From the NCBI GenBank assembly GCA_038042195.1, contig JBBTET010000012.1, positions 1 to 64,000 of the forward strand: 64,000 nt of DNA, in the 5' to 3' direction. The number at the start of each line of letters is the position of its first letter. Positions within the stretch are counted from its first letter, which is position 1. Shown one piece after another: positions 40,666-49,723 of this stretch. The translations under genes and the position numbers were made by a program. The notes below the pieces were generated by a model that did not search any database, was not told where the DNA came from, and saw only the letters and a program-made list of their open reading frames with translations. Source of the DNA: JACRIM01 sp038042195 (lineage in GTDB: Bacteria > Planctomycetota > Phycisphaerae > UBA1845 > UTPLA1).

Positions 40666-42090
40666 GTGGTTCAAATCTGGCTTGGTGTGCTTCTACTGGG
40701 GCTGAGCATCTTTCTCGGCTTTCGTGGTGTTCGCGGTCGTCGTGTCGGCAATGAGCCTCGATGCCCGGAGTGCGAGTACGACTTGACCGACCTCGCATCT
40801 CGCAACTGCCCGGAATGCGGATGGTTCATTAACGAAAAACAAGTGGAGTCTGGCACGTTGCGTGTCCGCTGGATTGCGTTGTTGAATGGGGCCATTTGGT
40901 TTCTCACCTCCATCCTGATTTTGACAGTACCTATCACTGAGGCGGATTGGTATCCGATCGCACCCTACCAAGTGCTGGCCTATCTCGCTGAGGCTGGTAA
41001 CAAGGATTCACTCGCGGAGATTCGCAAACGCGTGGTGGCGGACAAGCTGACCGCCGGGCAATACAAGCATCTCGGCGACCTCTGCCTAAGCAAGCAACTT
41101 CGCGTGACGATGCGGGAAACTGGGGTAGCGACAGAGTGGCTTGCCTTGCTTCAAGGTCTATATGGCCTAAAGCACCTTTCGGATACACAAACACAGTGCT
41201 ACTTTGATCAGTCGATTTCGGATGTGGGATTCAATGTTCGACTGAAGGTCAGGGCGGGCGGACCGCTTCCATTGCGATTGTCCGTTCGTCTGACCAGCGG
41301 CATTTGGGCCGCTTCCGAATTCGAAGACCCGAAACTGAGGTTTGACGTTTCCAACGAACGAATTCGCCTTCATCACGTATTGTCAGGGCAAGTACGTGAT
41401 TATCTGTTTGTATCTTCGTGGCCTGGCAAGAAGGAACATCGACTGCCGTGGGTTGGATGGGGTGAGTGGAGTTCCTCAAGATGTGGTGAAATTGATGTCC
41501 CTGCGGGGAAATACACGCTCGCCTATTCGGCGACTCTCGAATTTCAGACCGTAAAGACTGCGATGGTTGTTTGGTCGAAGGAGGTTCAGTTTAAGCGAGA
41601 GATTCGCGTGGAGTGGGACGACGCGGACGATGTGGTTCGAATTCCGCCGACTGCGGAGGAGTTAAACAGGCTCCAAGGAATACTTTCTGTGAGAGGGGGA
41701 GATTGGCTTATCGAGAGTGATGATGCGCTCGGCAAGGTCGCTATGTCCGATCCGGAGAATATTCTCGAATTCGACCTGACCGAGTTTCTACCGGTTCCGG
41801 TGGCATTCGATGTCGAGATTTACACTCCGACGCAATCCTACCCAATTGGCTGGATTGCGGCTGGCAATGGTGATTCAAAGGTCCGGTCGGAGTTTCGGTG
41901 GGCGGAGGTGCCAGCTATTCCCCGGAGTAGCCGCGGAGTTCGATTTTGCGACGTGATGGTGAAACTCCGTGCGAGCGACGAGGTTGCGCGGCAAACTTGC
42001 GATCTTTACGCGATCTGGGATGGCGAACTGACTCTGGGGCCGATTCACATGGGGTTGCCAATTACTCCGGCGACTCTTCCACCACCGTGA
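40666..42090 (+). CDS. Membrane protein with planctomycete-type CPEC zinc ribbon
   Basis: 474 residues from a GTG. The N-terminal helix (WLGVLLLGLSIFLGF), a zinc ribbon with PRCPECEYDLTDLASRNCPE and a CPECG pair (about 31-53) and a second helix (GAIWFLTSILILTVPI, about 75-92) are followed by a 370-residue domain of unknown fold. A GAGGGTG site lies before the GTG. The CPEC-YDL-CPECG ribbon is widespread in Planctomycetes, but its role is unknown. The last 29 bases overlap the end of the convergent TPR lipoprotein gene. A 7-bp hairpin CCAGTCC/GGACTGG at 40586-40608 lies in the leader region. Confidence 0.7.
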   Translation: MVQIWLGVLLLGLSIFLGFRGVRGRRVGNEPRCPECEYDLTDLASRNCPECGWFINEKQVESGTLRVRWIALLNGAIWFLTSILILTVPITEADWYPIAPYQVLAYLAEAGNKDSLAEIRKRVVADKLTAGQYKHLGDLCLSKQLRVTMRETGVATEWLALLQGLYGLKHLSDTQTQCYFDQSISDVGFNVRLKVRAGGPLPLRLSVRLTSGIWAASEFEDPKLRFDVSNERIRLHHVLSGQVRDYLFVSSWPGKKEHRLPWVGWGEWSSSRCGEIDVPAGKYTLAYSATLEFQTVKTAMVVWSKEVQFKREIRVEWDDADDVVRIPPTAEELNRLQGILSVRGGDWLIESDDALGKVAMSDPENILEFDLTEFLPVPVAFDVEIYTPTQSYPIGWIAAGNGDSKVRSEFRWAEVPAIPRSSRGVRFCDVMVKLRASDEVARQTCDLYAIWDGELTLGPIHMGLPITPATLPPP

Positions 42091-42946
42091 CGGCCTTCCA
42101 TTGGTATGGCTCGAGTTGGTTCAGCATGTTGCGAATCTGCGGTTGATTGCCATTGAGCGCCAGTGATCGGCGGAAGTGGGCCACTGCTCGCTCTCGCGCG
42201 ATCGATCCCTTCGCCCCACCGTTCGACGAGATGGACGTGTTCACCACACCGCAGCCGTTGTGGGCGGCGAGGCTGTTCGGATCATTCTTCAAAGCCAGGT
42301 TGTACTCCTCCGTCGCATGGGCGAAGTCATTCTGTGAGTGATAGATCTCGCCCAACTGCACGTGGATCGGTGCCGCGTTCGGATACCGCTTCGCCGCTTC
42401 GTTGAGCGTATCAATCGCCTTGTCGAACTCGCCCTGCTCGCGATAACACATGGCCAATTGGATCGTGGCCGTGAAGTTCGTCGGGTCGAGCGACTGGGCA
42501 TAACGATAGGCCCGCGCAGCGGCATCCATCGCCTTGGGCCGATCCATCGCCGTCGTCGCCAGTCGGCTGAGCGTCTGGGCCAAACACAGGGCATAGTGGA
42601 ACTGGTTCGGCTCGGCCTTCATCGCCTCGCGGAATCGCTGCACGGCCTCGTCATAGCGACCGGCGTGAAACGCCATCCGACCCAGCCGTGCGTTCACGCC
42701 GGCGTGCGCGGGACTCTTGACGAGAATCGATTCGTAGACCGCCCGCGCCTCGTCCTCTTTCTGCTCGGCGAAGAGTCGGTCACCTTGGCGCAACTGGTCA
42801 TCGATGGTCGGCCGACTCACTGTCAACGTGCCATTGCTCTGACACCCCGTGGCTGCGAGCAACAGGGTGATGCCGAGGCAGAGCGCGAAGAAGACCCGCG
42901 CAATCAGTCGATCCGAATTCACGATGGAGAGGGTGCTTTTTAGCAT
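42062..42946 (-). CDS. TPR lipoprotein
   Basis: 294 residues from MLKSTLSIVNSDRLIARV. A lipoprotein signal with lipobox LLLAATGC is followed by five or so tetratricopeptide repeats (DQLRQGDRLFAEQKEDEAR, NARLGRMAFHAGRYDEAVQR, TIQLAMCYREQGEFDKAID, HVQLGEIYHSQNDFAHATEE). A Gly/Ser-rich end follows, and a last TPR-like helix. It is probably an outer-membrane or periplasmic scaffold lipoprotein. The start at 42946 versus 42970 is undecided and neither has a strong ribosome site. It overlaps the convergent gene by 29 bases. Confidence 0.8.
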   Translation of the reverse strand: MLKSTLSIVNSDRLIARVFFALCLGITLLLAATGCQSNGTLTVSRPTIDDQLRQGDRLFAEQKEDEARAVYESILVKSPAHAGVNARLGRMAFHAGRYDEAVQRFREAMKAEPNQFHYALCLAQTLSRLATTAMDRPKAMDAAARAYRYAQSLDPTNFTATIQLAMCYREQGEFDKAIDTLNEAAKRYPNAAPIHVQLGEIYHSQNDFAHATEEYNLALKNDPNSLAAHNGCGVVNTSISSNGGAKGSIARERAVAHFRRSLALNGNQPQIRNMLNQLEPYQWKAVTVVEESPE

Positions 42947-43266
42947 GGATCGGTACGTCCGAATAATCACGGCCCGCGCACCGATCCTCGGTACAGACGG
43001 ATGTTTTGTTGTCGAAGCACGCCTCCGCGCGCTGCCGAATATATCGGCATGTCACCGTGTCGAGCGTGTCCCGCGTAGCTCCTCGGATTGACTTTCACTC
43101 CTGCCGGTCTAAGATGCCGTGAGTAAATCCGCAGGATTTGCCGACTTAGAGCCTATCCGAATACCATGTGGCACCGCCGTCTTGGCGGTGCAGACACAGG
43201 CGGGACGCCTGTACCACAGGGGTTAACCGGATAGGTTCTTAGGGGGATTGCCGAAGGAAGCATTTC
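42947..43266. other. Intergenic region with a full repeat element
   Basis: Between the TPR lipoprotein and the glycosyltransferase gene there is no coding frame with a ribosome site. The main structure is the two-hairpin element at 43167-43218 with an outer inverted repeat (43149-43160 and 43229-43240, AGCCTATCCG against CGGATAGGTT). Confidence 0.6.
43167..43218. repeat. 52-bp two-hairpin element (family I), full copy
   Basis: Bounded by TGTGG and CCACA, with stems GCACCGCC-GTCTT-GGCGGTGC and ACAGGCG-GGA-CGCCTGT. Same length and order as the reverse complement of the copy at 21286-21337. A further inverted pair outside it (AGCCTATCCG/CGGATAGGTT) makes a nested structure of about 92 bases from 43149 to 43240. 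Confidence 0.8.
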
Positions 43267-44070
43267 ATGCGCGTCCTCGTGGCCGTACCTGTTTTCAATG
43301 AGGAGCAGTACGTCGCCGACGTGATCCGAGAGGTCCGGCAGTATTGCGACGACGTCCTCGTCATTGACGACGGCTCCACCGACCGAACGGCGGAGATTCT
43401 TGCCGGCATCGACGGCGTCGTCGTCATCCGCCACCCCGAAAATCGTGGCTACGGTCAGAGCCTGATCGACGCCTTCACCTACGCCCATCAATGCGGCTAC
43501 GACTGGGTCATCACCATCGACTGCGACGAGCAGCACGAGCCACGACAGATCCCCGAGTTCATTGCCCGGGCCACGCTGGACAACGCCGACATCATCTCCG
43601 GCTCGCGCTATTTGACGGTCCTGCCCGGCAACACCGACGCACCCACCGACCGCCGCGAGATCAACCAAACGATTACTGCCGTCATCAATGAGCGTCTTGG
43701 GCTGCACCTTACCGACACCTTCTGCGGCTTCAAGGCCTATCGCGTCGACGCTGTCGCACGGATGAGTCTGTCGGTCGTGGGGTATGCGTTCCCCATGCAG
43801 TTCTGGGTCCAGGCCGTGGCAACGTGTACGCGGATATGCGAGTTGGCCGTGCCTCTGATCTACATCGACCCGACCCGCCACTTCGGCGGCATCCTTGATG
43901 ACCCGCAGTCACGGCTGGCGCACTACCTCGACGTTTTTGAAAACGAAGTGGAACAACTTCGCGAGGCCGGCGACGACCTCGCAGTCTGCACTGTCGGGGA
44001 GATGTCGAAGTCGTGCATTAACGCGAGAAACGCCATTTCGGGTCATCGACCCTCCCCGAAGGGCCAATAG
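43267..44070 (+). CDS. Family 2 glycosyltransferase (dolichyl-phosphate mannosyltransferase-like)
   Basis: 267 residues. A GT-A fold enzyme with VLVAVPVFNEEQYVADVI, the nucleotide-binding DVLVIDDGSTDRT, HPENRGYGQSLIDAF, the metal motif VITIDCDEQHEP (DxD-like), and SGSRYL. The TDTFCGFKAYRVDAV stretch is typical of polyprenyl-phosphate sugar transferases. There is no C-terminal membrane domain, so it would act at the cytoplasmic face, probably making a lipid-linked or polysaccharide sugar. The ATG follows GGAAGCATTTC. Confidence 0.85.
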   Translation: MRVLVAVPVFNEEQYVADVIREVRQYCDDVLVIDDGSTDRTAEILAGIDGVVVIRHPENRGYGQSLIDAFTYAHQCGYDWVITIDCDEQHEPRQIPEFIARATLDNADIISGSRYLTVLPGNTDAPTDRREINQTITAVINERLGLHLTDTFCGFKAYRVDAVARMSLSVVGYAFPMQFWVQAVATCTRICELAVPLIYIDPTRHFGGILDDPQSRLAHYLDVFENEVEQLREAGDDLAVCTVGEMSKSCINARNAISGHRPSPKGQ

Positions 44071-44155
44071 GCCGGCTCGTCGGGACTGGTCATCTCGGAA
44101 CCATTATCACCTTTTTTCTCCCCGCCCAACGGTACGGCAACCCTCACGGAAACAT

Positions 44156-44980
44156 CTATCGCGGACGAAGCACCTTGATTCCAAGAACCGTCGGATGCGA
44201 CTGCAAATACGATTCCAACACGACCTCTCTCACCGCCGGTTTCCCCGAGTGCAGCATCGTGACGCGACCGGCCTCATCATGAAAAAGCAGCCCCATGTGC
44301 GAGACGTATTGCAGTTGCTCGTCGCCTTTCACGAGCTGCACCACGTCGCCATCCCGTATCTGAGGTGCTGTCTTGGAGATGTGCTCGCGCGGAATGTAGA
44401 TGCCTTTATACCGATTGACGGGCATATCCCTGCGAACCTTATGCTTGGCGAAAAAAGCCGTGTAGTCCACTTGCGTCAACATGTCCGTGGTGTTCCCATC
44501 GGAAATCGAGCGAGACACTTCATCAAACAGCCAGGTGTTGTTCCAATTCCAATCCGTCTCGACAAAGTGGTTCCGCGTTTCAAATCCGATGATGCTGTTT
44601 TGATACCGAATCTGCACGAGGTACTTAATGAACGACTCCCAGTCATTAGCCTTTGCCATCGCATACGTCTGCTCGACAAACGTTACACAATCGCTCGCCG
44701 CGAGGCACACCATCGGATCAGGGTCAATGACCTCAAACGGAAACTCCCCCAGCACGCCAAGTTCATACGGCTGCCCAATCGACTGCCGGGCGATCAGCCG
44801 AACCCGACCCTGCATGCTCAACGGCTGCGTCGCCAGATGCCGGAGGTACGCATCCAACTCTCGCTCAGTAAACGTATAAATCGGGGCTTGCCGAAGGCGC
44901 TCCACGCTACGGGGCACACCGGCACGCACGCCGCAGCCAGTCACAAAAACCACAACCGACAATGTCACCAGACGACCCAT
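44156..44980 (-). CDS. DUF1460-family amidase-like lipoprotein
   Basis: 274 residues from MGRLVTLSVVVFVTGCG, with lipobox VTGC. A DUF1460 domain, related to NlpC/P60 cysteine peptidases and reported in N-acetylmuramoyl-L-alanine amidases: the nucleophile Cys in LAASDCVTFVEQTYAM, followed by the catalytic His in YVSHMGLLFH and a downstream polar residue in LHSGKPAVREV. It probably cleaves muropeptides in the periplasm during peptidoglycan recycling or remodelling. It converges on the glycosyltransferase gene, with 85 bases between the stops. Confidence 0.85.
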   Translation of the reverse strand: MGRLVTLSVVVFVTGCGVRAGVPRSVERLRQAPIYTFTERELDAYLRHLATQPLSMQGRVRLIARQSIGQPYELGVLGEFPFEVIDPDPMVCLAASDCVTFVEQTYAMAKANDWESFIKYLVQIRYQNSIIGFETRNHFVETDWNWNNTWLFDEVSRSISDGNTTDMLTQVDYTAFFAKHKVRRDMPVNRYKGIYIPREHISKTAPQIRDGDVVQLVKGDEQLQYVSHMGLLFHDEAGRVTMLHSGKPAVREVVLESYLQSHPTVLGIKVLRPR

Positions 44981-45058
44981 GAGAGTCAAGCGTAGAACCA
45001 GACTGGATCCACCTCAAGCCGACACGCTTGGAGTCGCAACCAGTCAATTCGGCGCAAC

Positions 45059-45093
45059 AAAAAAACGCCCGGCGACATCGCGTCACCGGGCGT
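45059..45093 (-). terminator. Rho-independent terminator after the OmpA-family gene
   Basis: On the minus strand ACGCCCGGTGAC-loop-GTCGCCGGGCGT (12-bp stem, one wobble pair) is followed by seven T (45065-45059), 30 bases after the OmpA-family stop codon. Confidence 0.9.
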
Positions 45094-45123
45094 CGATATT
45101 CTTTGTGAAGCCGTCAATACGTG

Positions 45124-46056
45124 TTACGGATTTACCGGCTCATCTTCGTGGCTCGCGGTCTTGGTGTTCGCGCCGTCGGCCTTCTCCGTGTCCGCCATTT
45201 TGGCGTAGATGCCGCCGTTGCCGGGGTTCTGATACATCGATGTGTCCATGCCGGGGACGTGGTCCTTGCCGGAGACGAGGAAAATCTCGACGCGACGATT
45301 CTCATCCGAGCCGCCCTTGGAGGGATTCGGCACGCGCGGGCGGAACTCGCCGTAGCCCATGCAACCCATTCGCTGATAGTCGACGCCGCCCTGCTTGAGG
45401 GTGTACATGACGGCGATGGAGCGGTGCGTCGAGAGGTGCCAGTTCGTCGGATGCTTCTTGCCGGTGATCGGGCCGATCGGCAGATTGTCGGTGTGACCGA
45501 CGACGACCACGTCAAAGTTGCTCGCGGCCGAGGAGCCGACGATCTGGGCGAAGGCGGCCAGACTCTTCTTGGCCTCCTCCTTCACTTCGTCGCTACCCTT
45601 GCCGAAGGTCAGATCGCTCTTCCAACGGACCGCGCCATGCTTGGCGTCATACTCGACCATGTCGGGATACTTCGCGGCGAACTCCTTGAGGGCCTTGTCC
45701 AACTCCGGCGGAAGCTGCACGACCTCGATGTTGCCGACGCCCTTCTTCAGGATTTCGTCCATCTGCCGTTGGAGCTTGTCGGCGAACGCCGTGAGCCGAT
45801 CGTTCTCGGCCTTCGCAGTCTCATAGAGCGCTGTCTTGGAATCCAACTCGCGCTTCAGCGACTCGCGCTCGGATTCGAGGGCCATGACCTTGTTTCGCTC
45901 GTCGGCCAGATCGCGCTCCAACGCATCGGCTCGCTCGGCGGCCTTGCGCCGAGCATACTCCGTTCGCAGGAACTCATCCCGCGAGACGCAGCCGGTGGTC
46001 GTGGCGAAGAGACAACAGAATCCACCCAATAAAACCAGTTTCCGTACCGTACTCAT
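45124..46056 (-). CDS. OmpA-family peptidoglycan-binding lipoprotein
   Basis: 310 residues from MSTVRKLVLLGGFCCLF, with a lipobox ending TTGC. A coiled-coil region (about 30-105, KAAERADALERDLADERNK, LESERESLKRELDSKT) spans the periplasm. The C-terminal OmpA/Pal domain (about 150-270) has VVVVGHTDNLPIG, STHRSIAVMYTLKQGGVD, MGYGEFRPRVPN and NRRVEIFLV, the residues binding diaminopimelate. It probably tethers the outer membrane to peptidoglycan. A ribosome site GGGAGGATCAC precedes the ATG; the in-frame upstream stretch is rejected. Confidence 0.9.
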   Translation of the reverse strand: MSTVRKLVLLGGFCCLFATTTGCVSRDEFLRTEYARRKAAERADALERDLADERNKVMALESERESLKRELDSKTALYETAKAENDRLTAFADKLQRQMDEILKKGVGNIEVVQLPPELDKALKEFAAKYPDMVEYDAKHGAVRWKSDLTFGKGSDEVKEEAKKSLAAFAQIVGSSAASNFDVVVVGHTDNLPIGPITGKKHPTNWHLSTHRSIAVMYTLKQGGVDYQRMGCMGYGEFRPRVPNPSKGGSDENRRVEIFLVSGKDHVPGMDTSMYQNPGNGGIYAKMADTEKADGANTKTASHEDEPVNP

Positions 46057-46284
46057 GTGATCCTCCCTGCAACTGCAAGTTGTATACTGTGGGGAACCGC
46101 GCAGGTTCATATCTTCCAACAAGCCGGATTATGCGAGTTTTCCCCGTGCCGATCAACCATAGATCGGCAAAAATTGCCGGTGGGCCGTATGCAATTCACT
46201 TTGGCCAACGTGGCTCATTGAATGGTCAACGCATCTCTCGTAAGAAATCACATGTCGGAACAAGCCCCGGCGTGCATGTACGGC

Positions 46285-47535
46285 CTAGTCCGGATCCTCT
46301 TCCAACCCCTCCACCAGACTCGATTTGCAGATTTCCCGAAGCAGCATCGTCGCGTAGCAGCCCGACGAGAGGGTGAACCGCAATTCCAGAAACGGGCCGT
46401 AGTGATCCTCCGAGGCCTCGGTCTCCAGCCCCTCGGGGCGGAACCGCAGCGGACGACGGGTGCCCTGGAACCGCATGTCCTTGCCGGGGCGAAATGATTC
46501 CGGAGTCAGCCCTTGCTCGGCCAACACAGTCCGCTCCATCTCGCCGGGTACGCCCTCCGGTTCGGTCATGCGATATCCGAATAGCGGGCCGGTCGGCGAA
46601 ATGTCGAAGGCCGCGGCGCGGGGGGCCTCAGCCGTTTCATCCTCGACTCGAAACACCGCGCCGTTTTCGTGCTTGTAGGCCAGATCGCCAACGAGTGCCC
46701 GATCGAACTCCTGAATGCGCTTCGCAAGCACGAGGTTGAACAGGTGCGACTGGTAGGCATTCACGAAGAACTTCTTAAGCCGCAGATCGACAGCGTAGAT
46801 CGCCCGCATGTGCTTGCCCTTGGACTTCGCCATGGCCTTCGTCGCCCGCGCACAATCCCGAAACCCATAGGGCCACGCCTTCGCCGCCGCCTCGAAGTTC
46901 CCGGCGTCATAGAGCTGTCGCGCCTTTAACACCTCACCGGTGTCATGCGGACCGGGTCGCCCCAGCATCAGATCAATCGCCGTGACATGGTCGCGTTGCA
47001 GCACCGCCCGACCAATGGCCCAGGTGTCCCCACGATGACCAAACCGCTGCTGGCCAAAATAGTTCGGCACGCCGCGCCGCAGCAACACGTCACACACGGC
47101 GCGCACATCCTCGCTTCGCTTCATATCCACGTTGCGCAGCCGAATTCGGAAACGATTGCCGCGCAGGTGGCCGATCTTCAATTTATTGCGGTGGCGCGAG
47201 ACACTCAGGATTTTGATGCGCGGAATGTTCAACTCCGCGATGCGTTGCGGATCGACGTGCTCCAGGCTTAGCATCTGCACCGTGATCGCTCGGGCATCCT
47301 TCAACCCGGCCAGGCCGATCTCATGCGACGCGACGCCCAGCTTTCGAGCAATGTCTTGGATCGCCCGCATTGTCGACAGCCCCTGTTTTTCAATCTTGAA
47401 ATAAACATGATCCCCGTCACCGGCCGGCTCGTAGGCCGGAATCTCCTCGACGGCAAAGTCCTCATAACGACGCTTGATGGCCGCGGGCACCGGGGCCACG
47501 TCGCCCGTCAGATATGGCAGATCATCCAATGGCAA
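46285..47535 (-). CDS. truD: tRNA pseudouridine(13) synthase
   Basis: 416 residues. TruD features are RRYEDFAVEEIPAYEPAGDG, the catalytic Asp80 in EIGLAGLKDARAIT, RGNRFRIRLRN, PNYFGQQRFGHRGD, and LKKFFVNAYQSHLFN. It converts U13 of tRNA-Glu to pseudouridine. Only a TTG is available as start (47535), without a convincing ribosome site; it leads directly into the conserved N-terminus, so a start a little upstream cannot be far wrong. It is divergent from rnc, with 255 bases between the starts. Confidence 0.93.
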   Translation of the reverse strand: MPLDDLPYLTGDVAPVPAAIKRRYEDFAVEEIPAYEPAGDGDHVYFKIEKQGLSTMRAIQDIARKLGVASHEIGLAGLKDARAITVQMLSLEHVDPQRIAELNIPRIKILSVSRHRNKLKIGHLRGNRFRIRLRNVDMKRSEDVRAVCDVLLRRGVPNYFGQQRFGHRGDTWAIGRAVLQRDHVTAIDLMLGRPGPHDTGEVLKARQLYDAGNFEAAAKAWPYGFRDCARATKAMAKSKGKHMRAIYAVDLRLKKFFVNAYQSHLFNLVLAKRIQEFDRALVGDLAYKHENGAVFRVEDETAEAPRAAAFDISPTGPLFGYRMTEPEGVPGEMERTVLAEQGLTPESFRPGKDMRFQGTRRPLRFRPEGLETEASEDHYGPFLELRFTLSSGCYATMLLREICKSSLVEGLEEDPD

Positions 47536-47622
47536 CGGGGCGGTGTCGGCTGTGGGAGTCGGTTCCGGTGACTGTGGTAGCGGATTGGCGGTATTGATAA
47601 GTTGCTCCGATGGGATGTTCAG

Positions 47623-47651
47623 TTGAGTTGGGATGCGACCGATAGTATAAT
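47623..47651 (+). promoter_or_regulatory. Sigma-70-type promoter for rnc
   Basis: TTGAGT (47623-47628), a 17-base spacer, then TATAAT (47646-47651), 139 bases before the rnc ATG. It gives a leader of about 130 bases with no evident long stem. Confidence 0.6.
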
Positions 47652-47790
47652 GAAATTGTCCGTCGGAGGCTGTCAGACCGATTCCGGTCGCTCCGACTGG
47701 CTGGGCTTATGACGAAAATCGCCCTCGCCACTCTCGTGAGCGGCTTTCGCCATCGGCCTGATTTAGGTTCTTGCGAGTCAGGTCCATCTC

Positions 47791-48501
47791 ATGGCTGAGA
47801 CGCCAAGCGATCTGCTGGATCGTTGCCAAAAAGCAATCGGGTACCAATTCAAGGATCCGTCGATCCTCGCGGCGGCCCTGACCCACGCCTCCGTTGCGCC
47901 GAATCGCCTGGCCAGCAACGAGCGCATGGAGTTCCTCGGCGACGCCATCCTCGGCATGGTGGTCTGTCGCTATCTCTATGATAACTACCCCGACTATCTC
48001 GAAGGCCCGCTGACGAAGATCAAGTCGGCCGTCGTCTCGCGGAAGACCTGCGCCGACATGGCCGAGAAGATCGACTTGCCGTCGTTTCTCTTCCTCGGTA
48101 ACGGCATCACCAGTCGCAACAAGTTGCCGACCTCTCTCGCCGCCGCCGTTCTTGAGTCGCTCATCGCGGCCCTGGCAATTGACGCCGGGCTTGAGCGGAC
48201 GTCGGAGTTCATCTTGAAGCACGTCACGCCTTTCATTGAGGAGGCCGTGGCCAGCGAGCACCAGCAGAACTTCAAATCGCAACTGCAACAACACGCCCAG
48301 CAGACGCGCGGAGTCACGCCGGTCTATGAAATGCTCGACGAAAAAGGCCCCGATCACAGCAAGTGCTTTGAGATCGCCGTGCGCATCGATGGTCGGCGAT
48401 TCCCCAGCGCATGGGGTCCGAGCAAAAAAGAGGCGGAGCAAAAGGCTGCCTACAACGCGCTGATTGAGTTGGAAATCGTCACGGCGGAGGTGCAGGTGTA
48501 G
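47791..48501 (+). CDS. rnc: Ribonuclease III
   Basis: 236 residues. The endonuclease domain (about 1-150) carries the signature SNERMEFLGDAILG, with catalytic Glu/Asp. The second catalytic segment is SLAAAVLESLIAALAID, where the Asp of the usual A-D-x-x-E is Ala, although the Glu is kept. A double-stranded RNA-binding domain (about 160-230, TPVYEMLDEKGPDHSKCF and KKEAEQKAAYNALIEL) ends it. It cleaves double-stranded RNA in rRNA and mRNA processing. The 3' end overlaps the convergent lpxK gene by 23 bases. The upstream promoter TTGAGT-17-TATAAT drives it. Confidence 0.93.
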   Translation: MAETPSDLLDRCQKAIGYQFKDPSILAAALTHASVAPNRLASNERMEFLGDAILGMVVCRYLYDNYPDYLEGPLTKIKSAVVSRKTCADMAEKIDLPSFLFLGNGITSRNKLPTSLAAAVLESLIAALAIDAGLERTSEFILKHVTPFIEEAVASEHQQNFKSQLQQHAQQTRGVTPVYEMLDEKGPDHSKCFEIAVRIDGRRFPSAWGPSKKEAEQKAAYNALIELEIVTAEVQV

Positions 48502-49609
48502 TTGCTTTGGCACTGAGCGCCCGCTCAACCGCCTCGCCCAGCACCGCCTCCCCATCGCCCTTCAATTGAATCTCCAGATTCAGCACGAGCAGCTTGGCCC
48601 GTTCATCCTTCCATCGCCCGACGAGCTTCACCGCGTCCTTCTCCGTCGTCAGCAGGGCATTGGCTTCCAGCGATTGTGCCGTATCGGTCAACCCTTCGAT
48701 CTCCTCCGATGTGTAATAGTGATGATCCGGAAACTCATAGGCCGCGAGCACGCGAACGCCCAGCCGCTCGACGCATCGGCGGAAGCTGGCGAAGTTCCCG
48801 ATCCCCGCGAAGATCACGGCCTGCATGGACGACGTGTCGGCCCCATCCACTGGCCGCCCCTTCACGTCGAGATACCCGGTGATCTGCTGCGTCGCGTCGA
48901 CCACCGGCTTGCCGCCCGACGCACTCGTCACGACACGTCGCACCTCCGCCAGTGCCGCCTCGCTCACCTCATCGCTGCGCGTGATCACGATCATCCCTGC
49001 GCGCCGAAGCGACGACAGCGGCTCTCGCAACAACCCGCGTGGCAGCAGATGCCCATGCCCAAACGGATTCGTCGCATCGATCAGCACGATGTCCAAATCT
49101 CGCGCGACGCGCCGATGCTGAAAGCCATCATCGAGTAGTAGGCAGTCCGCGCCATCCTCAATAGCCTTGTCGGCGGATGCAGAGCGATTCGCGTTCAGGT
49201 ACACCTGTGCCTTGGGGCAACGCCGCTTTAGGACGCGAGCCTCATCGCTGCTCGCGCTGAGCTGGGCCACGGCTGCGTCACGGCTCTCCTCGTCAAACGG
49301 GATCGACCCACCCTTGTACCCCCGCGCGAGAATGGCCACGCGATGTCCACACTTCACGAGATGCGATGCCACTTTGGCCGTCATCGGCGTCTTGCCGGTG
49401 CCGCCCACGGTGATGTTGCCGATCGAGATCACGGGTCGGTCCACCCGATGCGCTGCGAAACCGACCGTGTCGTACCACGCATTTCGAGCCGCGATGATGG
49501 ATTGATAGGCCCATGATGGGGGAGTCAAGATCGCCCGCGCGAGTCCGTGCAGCGGACTCCGCTTTTTTCCGGAGACGAGTTCGAGATAACGCGCGCTGGT
49601 TTGGGCCAT
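48479..49609 (-). CDS. lpxK: Tetraacyldisaccharide 4'-kinase
   Basis: 376 residues. It contains the P-loop ISIGNITVGGTGKTP, GHRVAILARGYKG, and the LpxK motif DGADCLLLDDGFQHRRVARD, followed by VLIDATNPFGHGHLLPRG and a late VIFAGIGNFASF. It phosphorylates the 4'-position of the lipid A disaccharide precursor at the inner membrane. The presence of the gene indicates a lipid A-containing outer membrane. The ATG at 49609 is preceded by CTCCCTGCGTCCC, with no clear ribosome site. The 3' end overlaps rnc by 23 bases. Confidence 0.93.
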   Translation of the reverse strand: MAQTSARYLELVSGKKRSPLHGLARAILTPPSWAYQSIIAARNAWYDTVGFAAHRVDRPVISIGNITVGGTGKTPMTAKVASHLVKCGHRVAILARGYKGGSIPFDEESRDAAVAQLSASSDEARVLKRRCPKAQVYLNANRSASADKAIEDGADCLLLDDGFQHRRVARDLDIVLIDATNPFGHGHLLPRGLLREPLSSLRRAGMIVITRSDEVSEAALAEVRRVVTSASGGKPVVDATQQITGYLDVKGRPVDGADTSSMQAVIFAGIGNFASFRRCVERLGVRVLAAYEFPDHHYYTSEEIEGLTDTAQSLEANALLTTEKDAVKLVGRWKDERAKLLVLNLEIQLKGDGEAVLGEAVERALSAKATTPAPPP

Positions 49610-49723
49610 GGGACGCAGGGAGTCTATCAGAACGTGCTCGCGTTGACCGGGCTATACTACGCGGGTAGCCTTCGCGTCAGACATATTTCCTCAGTCAGTG
49701 TGGTATCCAGAGTCGCCGATTCC

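Noticed and set aside
49648..49665. TTGACC with TATACT ahead of the lipoprotein gene
   Set aside because: The spacer is only a few bases, so the boxes cannot act together.
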